In this document: positions 24,409-33,068 of the stretch, piece by piece
Position numbering within the stretch: position 1 is the first letter of the stretch
Layout of the letters: each line of letters starts with the position of its first letter
Source of the DNA: Candidatus Gastranaerophilales bacterium
Lineage (GTDB): Bacteria; Cyanobacteriota; Vampirovibrionia; Gastranaerophilales; Gastranaerophilaceae
Length of the DNA: 64,000 nucleotides
Direction of reading: 5' to 3'
Assembly: GCA_944326545.1 (NCBI GenBank)
Contig: CALVEH010000007.1
Location: 1 to 64,000, forward strand
The notes under the pieces: generated by a model
What the model saw: the letters and a program-made list of their open reading frames with translations, nothing else
The model's database searches: none
What the model was told of the DNA's origin: nothing
Position numbers and translations under genes: made by a program

Positions 24409-24657
24409 TTACAACCCTCCCATATCTCTTACGTACACACAATGAGAACCGCGTTCGTATTCGATAGCCTCATTTAATAAGCCGGTCCAATAATCAAGTT
24501 CTGCTCTTATTGAAGCAAGCGAGCCTTGTGTTACGCTTGTTGAACCCTGTCCGGAGTTTAAAGAATAGGACGTAACCCCTCCGGATTCCGCCGCCCTTTT
24601 ATAAGCTTCTTTTAAAATTGAAATATTTTCTTTTAGTTCTTTAATTGAATAAGACAT
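24409..24657 (-). CDS. gpW-like head-tail joining protein
   Basis: 82 residues: a helical N-terminal half, a Ser/Thr/Gly loop, and a final helix. Size and location between large terminase and portal match lambda gpW and similar small joining proteins. The exact family assignment is by length and order. Confidence 0.6.
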   Translation of the reverse strand: MSYSIKELKENISILKEAYKRAAESGGVTSYSLNSGQGSTSVTQGSLASIRAELDYWTGLLNEAIEYERGSHCVYVRDMGGL

Positions 24658-24672
24658 TAAGCCTCCTTTTTA

Positions 24673-26649
24673 TCACGCATCGACGGGAGTTTTCTCGCCG
24701 CTTTCCGTCTCCGATTTGTAATTTCGGATCATTTTAAAATAATCAAAAACCGCTTTCGGGGTCGGATATTCAAGTCCTAAAACATAAAGCGAGGTTTGAA
24801 GAATAATCAAATCAATAGCCGCAAGATTATAAACGTTTAAGTCAAACGCTTCGTTTCTTCCGTGTGCTTCCCATACGGTCTTGATAACGCCGGAGGGAAG
24901 TTTTTTTCTTATTCTTTTTTCGTTTGTAAGTTGCCGGAAATATTTATCCGAATAACCGTTTGCGAAAGTAAACCACCCGTCCGGGTAAGAATCGTCAATT
25001 CTCTCTTCTTGCGACAAATATCTTGATAAAAGATTTTTGTATTTATCAACATAAATTTCAACAAGCGAGAGACTTTCCCTCTCTTTTATAGGTACTATTT
25101 TAAATTTCTCGGTTGCTCTTGCCGGTGCGACAAAACCTTTAAGCGGCAAAATTAATCCTTCGCCGAAAGTTTCGCAAAAATCGTAAACAACATCGGTCAA
25201 CTCACCGTCTCCGGAGTCAACGAGCATAATATCAACAAGCTTCCCGCTTGTGAATATTTCGTCCTTTATGTCTTTAAACTTTTGCCAACAAGGATCGTAA
25301 ATATCGCTAGTATTGCCCTCAAAAACCCGGTGATCTATCCCCCAACACCTGAACCGCTCGCCCCACGCCTTAACCTCGCATTCAATTCTATCTCTTTGAA
25401 CGTCGGCACAACAGGTCAAAATAAGAGCTTCGTCCGGGACAAAGTTGTTATCCATATTCTCGTCTTTTAACCGGTGTACTTGTTGATATTCAACGCCGCC
25501 GAAATTCTCGACAAAAGGTTCTCCCAAATCAAGGTTAAAAAACGCTTGCAATTTTTTCGGGTCTTTCCCCGCTTCGAGAAAATCAAGAACAATGTTCTCC
25601 CACGGCTTTGTTAGAGAATAAAGAGCTGATATATGGTAAGACCTGTAAAACGGCTTTTTCGATTTTTCTGTTGTTCGCCATTCTCCACGCTGTTCGATAG
25701 ATAATTTATGATAGTCTTTAAAATCGCCGCCGCAATGCTGACATCTGTAACGGACGGACGAAAGGTCGCCTTCTTTGCATGCATTGGCGTCAAATAATAA
25801 ACCGAACGGCTTTGTTTTTGTTTTATCTTTTACAACCGCCTTTTCGTCGGGATATAAGCCGCCATCTGATTTGTAAAAAACAAGTTCTTGCATTTCGCCG
25901 CAAATCGGACAAGGAACAAAGAATTTCCGGCAATCCCCCTTTTTATACAATTCGTATATTTTAGATTTATGGGCTAAAAGAGGGGTTGAGTTATAGCAAA
26001 TCTTGCGTCCTAATTGAATATAAGAGTCGGTTCTTTTTGTTGCAATATCAACCGGAGAGCCTTCACCCTTTAAAATATCCGGATAGCCGTCCAATTCGTC
26101 CAAAAACAGTTTTTTAATATGTGTTGAACGAAGCTGTTTCGGGTTTCCTGCGGAAGCCAGTTTTAAAAAACCGCCTTGAAACTCAACCATTAAAGCGGTG
26201 TCGCCCGTTCTTCTCGTGTTTCTGTTGTCCGTTTCGGCGGCGATTTTGTTTCGAAGTCCGGAATTATCGATTAAGTTATCGATTTTAACTTTTTTATAAG
26301 ATTTACATTCGCCCTCGTTCGGAAAAACAAACATCATCGGAGAGGGGTCAACGTCCATTGTATAACCGATTACGTTTTCAATTACGGAAGTCGTCAATCC
26401 GAGTTGAACACCCTTCATAATTGCGACTTCCTGAACCGAGCTGTTTTTTGAAAAACAATCGACAATTTCTTTACAATATGGAGCGTTTCGGAAACTGAAA
26501 TTCCCGCTACGTCCGGAGGCTTTGGAGTTCATATATCGATTTTCTTCCGCCCACTGCGAACAAGGGATCAAAGTATCTGACGGAATTAAACTTTCAATAT
26601 AATCAAAAACCGTGTCGACTTGTTTTTCTCTTGTTAAAATATCAACCAT
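24673..26649 (-). CDS. Terminase large subunit (GpA family)
   Basis: 658 residues from the ATG at 26649; the longest frame begins at a TTG. Packaging ATPase and nuclease. The adenine-binding and Walker-A-like region is VQEVAIMKGVQLGLTTSVIEN, with Walker B KKLFLDELDGYP. A CPICGEMQ..CQHCGG zinc site lies in the middle, and the nuclease part carries ADVQRDRIECEVKAWG and a D at LVDSGDGEL. These mark the GpA branch. The start overlaps the small-subunit stop. Confidence 0.92.
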   Translation of the reverse strand: MVDILTREKQVDTVFDYIESLIPSDTLIPCSQWAEENRYMNSKASGRSGNFSFRNAPYCKEIVDCFSKNSSVQEVAIMKGVQLGLTTSVIENVIGYTMDVDPSPMMFVFPNEGECKSYKKVKIDNLIDNSGLRNKIAAETDNRNTRRTGDTALMVEFQGGFLKLASAGNPKQLRSTHIKKLFLDELDGYPDILKGEGSPVDIATKRTDSYIQLGRKICYNSTPLLAHKSKIYELYKKGDCRKFFVPCPICGEMQELVFYKSDGGLYPDEKAVVKDKTKTKPFGLLFDANACKEGDLSSVRYRCQHCGGDFKDYHKLSIEQRGEWRTTEKSKKPFYRSYHISALYSLTKPWENIVLDFLEAGKDPKKLQAFFNLDLGEPFVENFGGVEYQQVHRLKDENMDNNFVPDEALILTCCADVQRDRIECEVKAWGERFRCWGIDHRVFEGNTSDIYDPCWQKFKDIKDEIFTSGKLVDIMLVDSGDGELTDVVYDFCETFGEGLILPLKGFVAPARATEKFKIVPIKERESLSLVEIYVDKYKNLLSRYLSQEERIDDSYPDGWFTFANGYSDKYFRQLTNEKRIRKKLPSGVIKTVWEAHGRNEAFDLNVYNLAAIDLIILQTSLYVLGLEYPTPKAVFDYFKMIRNYKSETESGEKTPVDA

Positions 26650-26651
26650 AA

Positions 26652-27215
26652 TCAACCTTTATAATATTTCTTTGCCGCTTGTCGGGCGTTTTCAAGTCCC
26701 ATTTTTATACTGGAAGTAACTTTTTGAGTTAAATATTCAACAAGGATTTCTTTCGGATTTTCTTCCGCTTTTACAATCCCGATTATTTCGCTTGCATATA
26801 TGTTAGGAAATTCCGTCAAAGATTTAATCATATCGTCAAAAGCCGTTCTTATACATCGATTCAATACATCGGTTTCAATAAGCTGCCCTTTTTCTTTTGC
26901 GATTTTTATATTAAGCAGCTCAACCCTGCTCGTTCTTTCTTCGAGTTTTGAGTTTAAAATATCAATTTCAAGCGATAGTTGATCTGCTGATTTTATATTT
27001 GCGGTTTTGGTTTCTGTTTTTTTTGCCGGCTTAACGGCGTTTTTTTTATCAATTTTTAATTTTCGTTTTTGACAAAATTCTTGATTTTCGCTGTCCTCCG
27101 TGTCAATCATTCCGTCGGAACGGGCTTTGATTTTCCCTTCTCTTATAAGTCTATGAACCGCCGGAAGAGAATTATATTCGAATTGTTTTTGAAACTCTTC
27201 TTTTGTTAATATCAT
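26652..27215 (-). CDS. Terminase small subunit (Nu1-like)
   Basis: 187 residues. The N-terminus (EEFQKQFEYNSLPAVHRLIREGKI) is a winged-helix DNA-binding domain of the Nu1 type. A Lys-rich linker and a long helix for large-subunit contact follow. It directly precedes GpA and overlaps it. A hairpin sits just upstream of the start. Confidence 0.75.
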   Translation of the reverse strand: MILTKEEFQKQFEYNSLPAVHRLIREGKIKARSDGMIDTEDSENQEFCQKRKLKIDKKNAVKPAKKTETKTANIKSADQLSLEIDILNSKLEERTSRVELLNIKIAKEKGQLIETDVLNRCIRTAFDDMIKSLTEFPNIYASEIIGIVKAEENPKEILVEYLTQKVTSSIKMGLENARQAAKKYYKG

Positions 27216-27219
27216 TTTT

Positions 27220-27250
27220 AATCCCCAAAAGAGCGAGAGCGTCGGGGATT
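27220..27250 (-). promoter_or_regulatory. Hairpin covering the terminase small subunit ribosome site
   Basis: AATCCCC / GGGGATT stem, 17-base loop, ending 5 bases before the ATG at 27215. The only purine-rich ribosome-site candidate, GGGGAT, lies inside the stem, so folding could limit translation. Confidence 0.4.
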
Positions 27251-27266
27251 ATGACGCTCAAGCCCT

Positions 27267-28061
27267 TTAAGCTTTTAATCCTTTTGTCATTTCTTTTGAT
27301 AACCTTCTCTCGGCTTCATATTCAAAATATTTGCCGCATTTTGGAGCAATCTTGTCCGATGCCGGCTTTAACATCGGGCGGGCGTGCAACGGTTGGGTTT
27401 TATCCTTAAAAGAATAGAGTAATTTTGCCGACTTGCCTTTTGCGTGAGGTTTGCCGTCTCTTATTACCGTTCCGGAATCTTTAAGCTCAAAGATCCCGAA
27501 TTTGTGTCTTGTTGTCTCTTTGTCCGGGATAAAATTTATCGTTTTATGTGTACGATGAACGATTGCGATTGCCTGTCTGAATTGTGCTGTTGTATCGCCT
27601 TTGACCGGGTTTTTTGCTATGTCGTCAATACGTTTTGCGTTTGTTCTGCTCATCAAGCGGGCTTTTGGAACAAATCTTTTAAAATTGCCGCCCCTTGTGT
27701 ATTTTGTCGCCTTAGCAATATGACTTGTTTTAGACGTTATGGTTTCGCCGAATTCCTGTATTCTTAATTGCTCGGTTTTTTTGCCGTAAGTCTCGCTTTG
27801 TTGTCCGACATAGGAAACCATTTTGTCAACGTCTTTTTCGTTGTATTGAGCTTTTTCGTAATGAACGGAATTTAAAACAATGTTTGATTTGCCGCCCCTT
27901 ATTGTTAATTCCTGCCGGATATTTTTCTTATATTCTTTGCTCGTTTCGAACGCTTCTTTTGTTAATGTCGCTCTGCAAGTATCCGGAAAAGCGTATTTCC
28001 CGGCGTTATCAAGGTTCTTTTTGTATTGTTCAAGATCTTTATCGTCAATGTTAAACAACAT
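27267..28061 (-). CDS. Hypothetical phage protein
   Basis: 264 residues, basic. The middle part has a stretch with RGGNFKRFVPKARLMSRTNAKRIDDIAKNPVKG. No family I can name with confidence. It lies between the methyltransferases and the terminase genes, so it could be a packaging-linked or virion morphogenesis protein. Spacing to the upstream methylase is 1 base. Confidence 0.5.
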   Translation of the reverse strand: MLFNIDDKDLEQYKKNLDNAGKYAFPDTCRATLTKEAFETSKEYKKNIRQELTIRGGKSNIVLNSVHYEKAQYNEKDVDKMVSYVGQQSETYGKKTEQLRIQEFGETITSKTSHIAKATKYTRGGNFKRFVPKARLMSRTNAKRIDDIAKNPVKGDTTAQFRQAIAIVHRTHKTINFIPDKETTRHKFGIFELKDSGTVIRDGKPHAKGKSAKLLYSFKDKTQPLHARPMLKPASDKIAPKCGKYFEYEAERRLSKEMTKGLKA

Positions 28062-28062
28062 A

Positions 28063-28743
28063 TTAAATCCCCCGAAATAACTTCATTTGTGCTTGAGCTT
28101 CTTTCAAACGTTCGACGCTTGCTTGATAATATTGAAACTTTTTCTCTGTACAAATAAAGGGTATTCCTAAATTATGACAGGCGATCGCCGTTGTTCCGGA
28201 CCCGGAGAAAAAATCAGCGACAATGCCCCGACATTCTTTGTTTTTGTAATAATCTCGCAAAATCATCTCAAATAAACGGACGGGCTTTTGTGTCGGGTGA
28301 ATCCTATATTCTTTGTTTTTCATATCCTGCTGGATCATTCCGTTCCACCGCCAAACATATTTTTTAACCGCTGAAGAAAACGAAGTCCACGCAAGCTCGC
28401 AATCGGCATAATTCCCTGTATTGTCTTTGTCCCAAACAATCCAACACGGAGAATTTTTTCTTATACTCTCCGTCATAAAATTTCCGCCGAAAATTATTTG
28501 ATTTTTTGAAACTCGAAACATCTCATCAAAATAAACTTGCTCCGGCGTTGCGTCGTCCCAGTTATCTTTCCCGTAATTTGTAACCGCAACCCCCGCACGT
28601 CCCGGAGAACCAAGAACACCCCGGCGGGCGATTTTTAAACCGTAAGGCGGATCAGTTAATATCAAATCAATACACTTGTCCGGGAGTTGTCTCATAACCT
28701 CTAAACAATCGGCGTGCGTGATTTTGTTTAAATATCTCTCCAT
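28063..28743 (-). CDS. DNA methyltransferase, DPPY type (intact copy)
   Basis: 226 residues. The order is catalytic motif IV first (LTDPPYGLK, ~residues 30-38), then SAM-binding motif I near the C-terminus (VADFFSGSGTTAIACHNLG), a beta-class N6-adenine or N4-cytosine layout. IHPTQKP precedes motif I. It has no specificity domain or partner nuclease here, so it is a solitary phage methylase, probably protecting phage DNA from host restriction. It is a close paralogue of the next gene upstream and arose by tandem duplication. Confidence 0.9.
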   Translation of the reverse strand: MERYLNKITHADCLEVMRQLPDKCIDLILTDPPYGLKIARRGVLGSPGRAGVAVTNYGKDNWDDATPEQVYFDEMFRVSKNQIIFGGNFMTESIRKNSPCWIVWDKDNTGNYADCELAWTSFSSAVKKYVWRWNGMIQQDMKNKEYRIHPTQKPVRLFEMILRDYYKNKECRGIVADFFSGSGTTAIACHNLGIPFICTEKKFQYYQASVERLKEAQAQMKLFRGI

Positions 28744-28745
28744 TG

Positions 28746-29421
28746 TTAAAATAACCTTAATTGAGCTTGAACATCTTTTAACCTCTGAACGCTCAACTCG
28801 TAATATTCGGGATCTTTTTCAACACAAATAAACGGTAAGCCGAGATTATGACAAGCGATCGCCGTTGTTCCCGAACCTGAGAAAAAATCAGCAACTAGCC
28901 CCCCCCCCCGCAAGGTTCGGAACATAATCCCGCAAAATCATTTCAAACAACTTGAGCGGTTTTTGCGTCGGGTGAAAACGAAATTTGTTTTCCTCTTTGT
29001 CGTCGTTAATAAAACCTTGTTGTATGAATGTTATTTTCTTTGTTACGGATTTAAAGCTCGTCCATATCAATTCACACTCGGAAAAATTATTTTTTAATTT
29101 CAACCCGCCGATCTTGTCCCAAATTAACCACGCTTTTGTAGGCGGCAAATATTTTGTAAAATAATTTCCGCCGAAAATTATTTGATTTTTCGAAACTCGG
29201 AACATTTCGTCAAAATATGTTTTTTCGGGAATATTCTTATCCCACGATTTTTTCTTTAAATCTTTGGGTTTAACCCCTAAGCCATAAGAACCGCCGTCGC
29301 AAGATATACCGTAAGGCGGATCGGTTAATATCAAATCAATACATTTGTCCGGGAGCTGTTTCATAACCTCTAAACAGTCGCCGAGGGTTATTTTATTTAA
29401 AAGCTCTTTAATCAAAACCAA
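28746..29421 (-). pseudogene. DNA methyltransferase out of frame at a G11 tract (phase-variable?)
   Basis: The frame from 29421 encodes DPPYG (motif IV) and HPTQKP. It then meets a run of 11 G (plus-strand C at 28899-28909), which leads to a stop at 28888. Removing one G continues the frame to a TAA at 28746, adding FFSGSGTTAIACHNLG (motif I) and giving 224 residues like its 226-residue neighbour. In this state the enzyme lacks its SAM-binding motif and must be inactive. A slipping G tract is typical of phase-variable genes; a sequencing error is the alternative. Confidence 0.8.
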
Positions 29422-29429
29422 TTCTCCAA

Positions 29430-30044
29430 CTATGCCGCACGCTGTAATCGGAAGGTAAATACTACTAAGGTATTACCCCCCCCCCCGAGATAACTCTCTT
29501 GTTTTGGAGTCAAATATTCAAAAATCAATTTGTCCGGTAATACATCTTTGCAAAAATAACCGGACGCAAAATGATTTCCGAATTTTATCTTTTCAAAATC
29601 GCCGTTTGTATAAAAACACGCCCTGCGATCAAACCCGAGATATTCAAGCCCGTTTTCAATAAAAAGCTTTGTTCTTTTTTCTGATTGCAAGGAATTTTGC
29701 GGCAAAAGAACCGCAAAAGGTTTTCCGATTTTATATAAACGCTCTAAAATTTTGTCTTTAATACTAAACGGCGGGTTCGAAACAATGCAATCAAAATCAA
29801 AACTTGCCGGATCGATAACAAAAAAGTCGCCGCCGGTTTGTATATGTGTGTTTATAACTTGAAAGCCCGCTTCTTTTAATAATCTTGTATAAAAGCTGTT
29901 TTCAAGATCAAACGGACACCATATCTTTTTAAATCCTTTGTTTTTTAGATATTTAATAATCGGCACTACAACATAACGGGGAGTTAAATACTCATCGGAT
30001 TCGGCGGTGCGTCCCGCTGTCAAATAACCTTTATTTAAACCCAT
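29430..30044 (-). CDS. Adenine-methylase-like protein with G11 tract near its end
   Basis: 204 residues. It has YLTPRYVVVPIIKYL, a VSNPPFSIKD catalytic motif and LLPQNSLQ, the pattern of phage N6-adenine methyltransferases with NPPF. A run of 11 G at 29486-29476 encodes four Gly near the end. With 11 G the frame gives the longest product (GGGGNTLVVFTF..); with 10 or 12 G it stops within 4 codons. The gene starts 7 bases after the DUF736-like gene. Confidence 0.7.
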   Translation of the reverse strand: MGLNKGYLTAGRTAESDEYLTPRYVVVPIIKYLKNKGFKKIWCPFDLENSFYTRLLKEAGFQVINTHIQTGGDFFVIDPASFDFDCIVSNPPFSIKDKILERLYKIGKPFAVLLPQNSLQSEKRTKLFIENGLEYLGFDRRACFYTNGDFEKIKFGNHFASGYFCKDVLPDKLIFEYLTPKQESYLGGGGNTLVVFTFRLQRAA

Positions 30045-30051
30045 ATTCCCC

Positions 30052-30264
30052 CTAAGTCTTTTTATTTTGTTGAGCTGATTTTGTCAACATAATGTCATAA
30101 TTCGGGGCTTTTTCGCTTTTTCTTCTATCTTCGGGGATTTCCCAAAGGGTAACAATACTTGATTCCCGGATAGCAAGCGGCAATAATTCTTCATCAAATT
30201 TTAATGATAAATATTGCTCGCCTTTATCTGTAAATTTCCACCACGCCGCTCCGATTTTTGTCAT
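30052..30264 (-). CDS. DUF736-like small protein
   Basis: 70 residues. It begins MTKIGAAWWKFTDKGEQYLSL, the shared start of DUF736 proteins (small beta-barrel proteins of phages and conjugative elements, role unclear). One base separates it from the upstream gene. It belongs to the same leftward transcript as the methylases. Confidence 0.65.
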   Translation of the reverse strand: MTKIGAAWWKFTDKGEQYLSLKFDEELLPLAIRESSIVTLWEIPEDRRKSEKAPNYDIMLTKSAQQNKKT

Positions 30265-30747
30265 TTATAACCTCTCTGTTTTGACAGGGCAAACTATTTT
30301 TAAGCCTGCGTCCTCTGATTCATCTATATAACGGGGAATTTGCGAAATTCCGTCTTTCAAAGATTTTCCGTAAACCCAAGGGATTTTTTTTGATTGTTTC
30401 CCTTCCGCTTTTGGTTTAAACGGGTTCGGCGTGTCAATTAAAATATAATCAGGGGAACGCCTGTAAAATATTTCATCTGCCTTTTTGCCCCGGACGATTT
30501 TTGATTCGTCCCAGTCTTGAAAACGGGTTGCCGAAGTTGCGTACCATAAAAATTTTAAAACATAGTGTCTGCAATTCGGACAAACAGTCGCAAGGATAAT
30601 TTCTTTTTTTATTGCCCTGCCGTCCTTTAATTTTTTTTTGAAAAATTTTTTGCCGGGTTTTAACTTAAAACATTCAATGTATTCATAAGTCTTTGTTCCC
30701 GTTTTTGCTTCGTAACTGCAACAATCGAGAATGATCTCTCCTCTCAT
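30265..30747 (-). CDS. Hypothetical protein with Cys pair
   Basis: 160 residues from the second ATG (30747), which has GGGAG upstream. It contains ATVCPNCRHYV and several basic stretches. No family recognised. It is the first gene after the terminator at 30948-30986, hence probably the first gene of the late transcript. Confidence 0.5.
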   Translation of the reverse strand: MRGEIILDCCSYEAKTGTKTYEYIECFKLKPGKKFFKKKLKDGRAIKKEIILATVCPNCRHYVLKFLWYATSATRFQDWDESKIVRGKKADEIFYRRSPDYILIDTPNPFKPKAEGKQSKKIPWVYGKSLKDGISQIPRYIDESEDAGLKIVCPVKTERL

Positions 30748-30759
30748 TTTTTCTCCCAT

Positions 30760-30986
30760 CTATCGCAAAGCCGGAGGGGGATTTAAAAAGGTTTTAAACA
30801 GACATTTTTTACAGTTTACACATAGTCCCCCGACCCTGCGATTATCTCGGTAAATCTTCCCGATTGAAGTAACCTGATAACAAAATCAGATTACAAGATT
30901 TTTTTTTGTCGCATAATGGTAAAATTGCGATATTTTTTAAAACAAACTAAAAAGCGTGCCGAATATGCGTTCGACACACTTTTTTA
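30760..30986 (-). promoter_or_regulatory. Gap with terminator, probable late promoter region
   Basis: 227 bases without a gene. At 30948-30986 a hairpin, AAAAAGYGTG.CGAA/TTCG.CACACTTTTT, ends the early transcript. The DNA between 30,760 and 30,945 is AT-rich with T tracts and precedes the long packaging-head-tail operon, so the late promoter is expected here. I cannot point to a certain -35/-10 pair. Confidence 0.5.
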
Positions 30987-31003
30987 TTAAAAATTTTTTA
31001 ATT

Positions 31004-31309
31004 TTATTTTTTACGTTGATTTCGTTTCTTTCGCATGCGGTGTATGCTTTTTGTCCCGGTCGCAATTTGACCATTATCGAGGATATTTAAAACCTCCTCG
31101 ACGTGTTCTTGCAATCCGACAAGCTCGTCTCTCAGATAAGCCGCCGCAATTCCGGGCTTTGAATTAACCCCGTATTCTTCCCGGAGTTCCTCAAATACTT
31201 TTCTTATCGTCCCGACTGAATAATTCATTCTTTTGGCGATTTCGTCCGTCGGAATATCTTGTAACATCAATTTAACAATTTCGTCTTTTGCCTCTTTTCT
31301 TACACCCAT
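31004..31309 (-). CDS. Helix-turn-helix regulator, candidate late activator
   Basis: 101 residues. Residues ~18-40 (IPTDEIAKRMNYSVGTIRKVFEEL) form a helix-turn-helix. The C-terminus is very basic. It is the last early gene, directly before the terminator and the late operon. That is where many phages keep their late-gene activator, so this role is plausible but not shown. Confidence 0.6.
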   Translation of the reverse strand: MGVRKEAKDEIVKLMLQDIPTDEIAKRMNYSVGTIRKVFEELREEYGVNSKPGIAAAYLRDELVGLQEHVEEVLNILDNGQIATGTKSIHRMRKKRNQRKK

Positions 31310-31800
31310 TACCCCTCCTTTACGTCAATTAAAAAAACTTCACCCACGGAATCGCAATACTTATCAATATTTTCTTGATTCATTTTGCGAATAGACGTAA
31401 AGGGGATTCCTTTATCGCCGAGAAAAACTAAAATCATAAAAACTTGATCGTTTTCAATATGATAATATTTGCCGTCGCCTCTTAATGTGTCGTATTTCGT
31501 AACACGCTCGCAAATAGTATTCAACATCGCCCCGGACACGTCGTTTATTACAAGCAATAATTCGGCGGCAGTTTGATTATGTAATTTCGGGTAATTGTTG
31601 TCAAAACTTATTTTTTTTAAATTTTTTAAAGACCTCCATTCGCTTTCAGTAATACAATAACCGCACTTAGAACAATTATGAGCGTAAAGCCACCAAGGAG
31701 CTGTATGTTTGACGGTTGCGTTTTCGACAGACCCGCACTCCGGACATATTATTTTTTCGGTATGTTCTTTTGCTTTTGCGATTTTATCTAATTCAGACAT
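31309..31800 (-). CDS. Hypothetical zinc-ribbon protein
   Basis: 163 residues. N-terminal CPECGS and CSKCGY pairs form a zinc ribbon. The rest is an alpha/beta domain without a recognised family. It overlaps the next gene by one base and the previous one by 13. Confidence 0.6.
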   Translation of the reverse strand: MSELDKIAKAKEHTEKIICPECGSVENATVKHTAPWWLYAHNCSKCGYCITESEWRSLKNLKKISFDNNYPKLHNQTAAELLLVINDVSGAMLNTICERVTKYDTLRGDGKYYHIENDQVFMILVFLGDKGIPFTSIRKMNQENIDKYCDSVGEVFLIDVKEG

Positions 31801-32348
31801 TTGACCTCCATTCCGAACAATCCATTCAACTGCTCTCCGAATTCCCGTACTATCTCAAGCGGTAAAAAACCGCTTATCCATTTAATTGTCTTAATACCCC
31901 GCTTTTGGTACATTTTTAAAATTTCGTCCTCGTCGTCTATTGCAAGTAAAATTTCTTTTTTATCCGCAATCATAGCGTCAAGCCTTCTTGCTTTACTATC
32001 CGCAGGGCTTGAGAGGTCGTTTGCGGGACGAAAACTTATTGTAAATTCCTTGCCATATATAAGCCCCGTTTTTTGTTGAATGAAATTTATTGTTTCAACG
32101 CTTATAACCTCGCTCCGGGCTGTTAGAAAATGCAAGCGAAAACCGCCCGACGCCTTGAAACAAAGATATTTGTATAAAGAAACGTCAATTTCGCATGCGT
32201 CGCAACAAGCGGAACGGTTAAAAAAATCAAACGCAACATCTTTTGAAAATCCCTTTTCTTTTGCAACGTCCCAAATCCAACCGGATTTTATTAAGCAACC
32301 GTCAAGATCGCAAATTATAAATTTTGTTTTTATTGCCTCTTTGCTCAT
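31788..32348 (-). CDS. HAD-family phosphatase
   Basis: 186 residues. Motif I is FIICDLDGCLI (nucleophile Asp in DxDG). Motif II is HFLTARS. A later LLAIDDEDEI supplies motif IV acidic residues. This layout is like polynucleotide 3'-phosphatase domains and phage nucleotidases. The substrate is unknown; end repair or nucleotide salvage would fit a phage. Confidence 0.7.
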   Translation of the reverse strand: MSKEAIKTKFIICDLDGCLIKSGWIWDVAKEKGFSKDVAFDFFNRSACCDACEIDVSLYKYLCFKASGGFRLHFLTARSEVISVETINFIQQKTGLIYGKEFTISFRPANDLSSPADSKARRLDAMIADKKEILLAIDDEDEILKMYQKRGIKTIKWISGFLPLEIVREFGEQLNGLFGMEVKCLN

Positions 32349-32359
32349 TTTTTCTCCTC

Positions 32360-32584
32360 TTATTTGACCTCTATCTCATCAAGTTTAATAATTCCGGATT
32401 TTAACGCTTCGACAAGCATGCCGATTCTTGTTGAAACGGCGAGTTTATAACGGATATTTTGTAAGTGTGTGCTAACTGTCGCCGGGGAAATTACAAGCCG
32501 TTTTGCAATATCCTTGTTATTAAGAAAAACCAGTTTTAAAACCTGTTTTTCCCTGTTTGTCAAAGCTCCGTCTTTTAAGTACAT
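32360..32584 (-). CDS. LuxR-type DNA-binding protein, single domain
   Basis: 74 residues that are just the LuxR/GerE helix-turn-helix: LTNREKQVLKLVFLNNKDIAKRL...ATVSTHLQNIRYKL. No receiver or ligand domain is present. A small phage regulator, possibly acting on the late genes. The start overlaps the upstream gene by 10 bases. Confidence 0.8.
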   Translation of the reverse strand: MYLKDGALTNREKQVLKLVFLNNKDIAKRLVISPATVSTHLQNIRYKLAVSTRIGMLVEALKSGIIKLDEIEVK

Positions 32585-33045
32585 GGGTTTTCCTCTCTTA
32601 GAATTTCTGCCAGTTCTTCAGCGTTATTAAAGCCCGTTTCTTCAGTTTCGAAATATCCGTCTTTTTCCAACTCTTTAAGTTGACGGAACATTCCCCGGGG
32701 CGAAGATGAACGGGAATAATCCATTCCGTAACTCAAAGCCAAACCTTGAACTTTTCTCAAAAATTCATCGATATATATTTCCGGAATTGCTACGCCCTTT
32801 TTGTTATCAAACCAAACAATTAAATCAATATCCGGAGAATACAATTCGTTGAGTTCCGCTTGCTCTTCCGGTTCCAGTTTTTGAATATCCTCGGTGTAAT
32901 TACCGTTTGAGTCCCAAAACCCGACATCAACATTTTGTTTTGCCGCTTTGCGGCGGTTCATCTCAGCGACAACGAAATGAAATATTTTATCCAACATTTC
33001 ATCACCCGCCCGCTTTATATAGCTTGTAAGAGTTTGTCTCGGCAT
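32575..33045 (-). CDS. Hypothetical phage protein
   Basis: 156 residues, acidic, mixed helix and strand, with a helical C-terminal third. It is coupled to the LuxR-type gene by overlap. No family recognised. AAGGAGG ribosome site. Confidence 0.55.
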   Translation of the reverse strand: MPRQTLTSYIKRAGDEMLDKIFHFVVAEMNRRKAAKQNVDVGFWDSNGNYTEDIQKLEPEEQAELNELYSPDIDLIVWFDNKKGVAIPEIYIDEFLRKVQGLALSYGMDYSRSSSPRGMFRQLKELEKDGYFETEETGFNNAEELAEILREENPCT

Positions 33046-33068
33046 TATTGACCTCCTTAATTTTTACT

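Noticed and set aside
28899-28909. Calling the methylase simply a dead pseudogene
   Set aside because: The only defect is one base in a homopolymer, downstream coding is intact, and a second G11 run lies next door; phase variation or sequence error is more likely.
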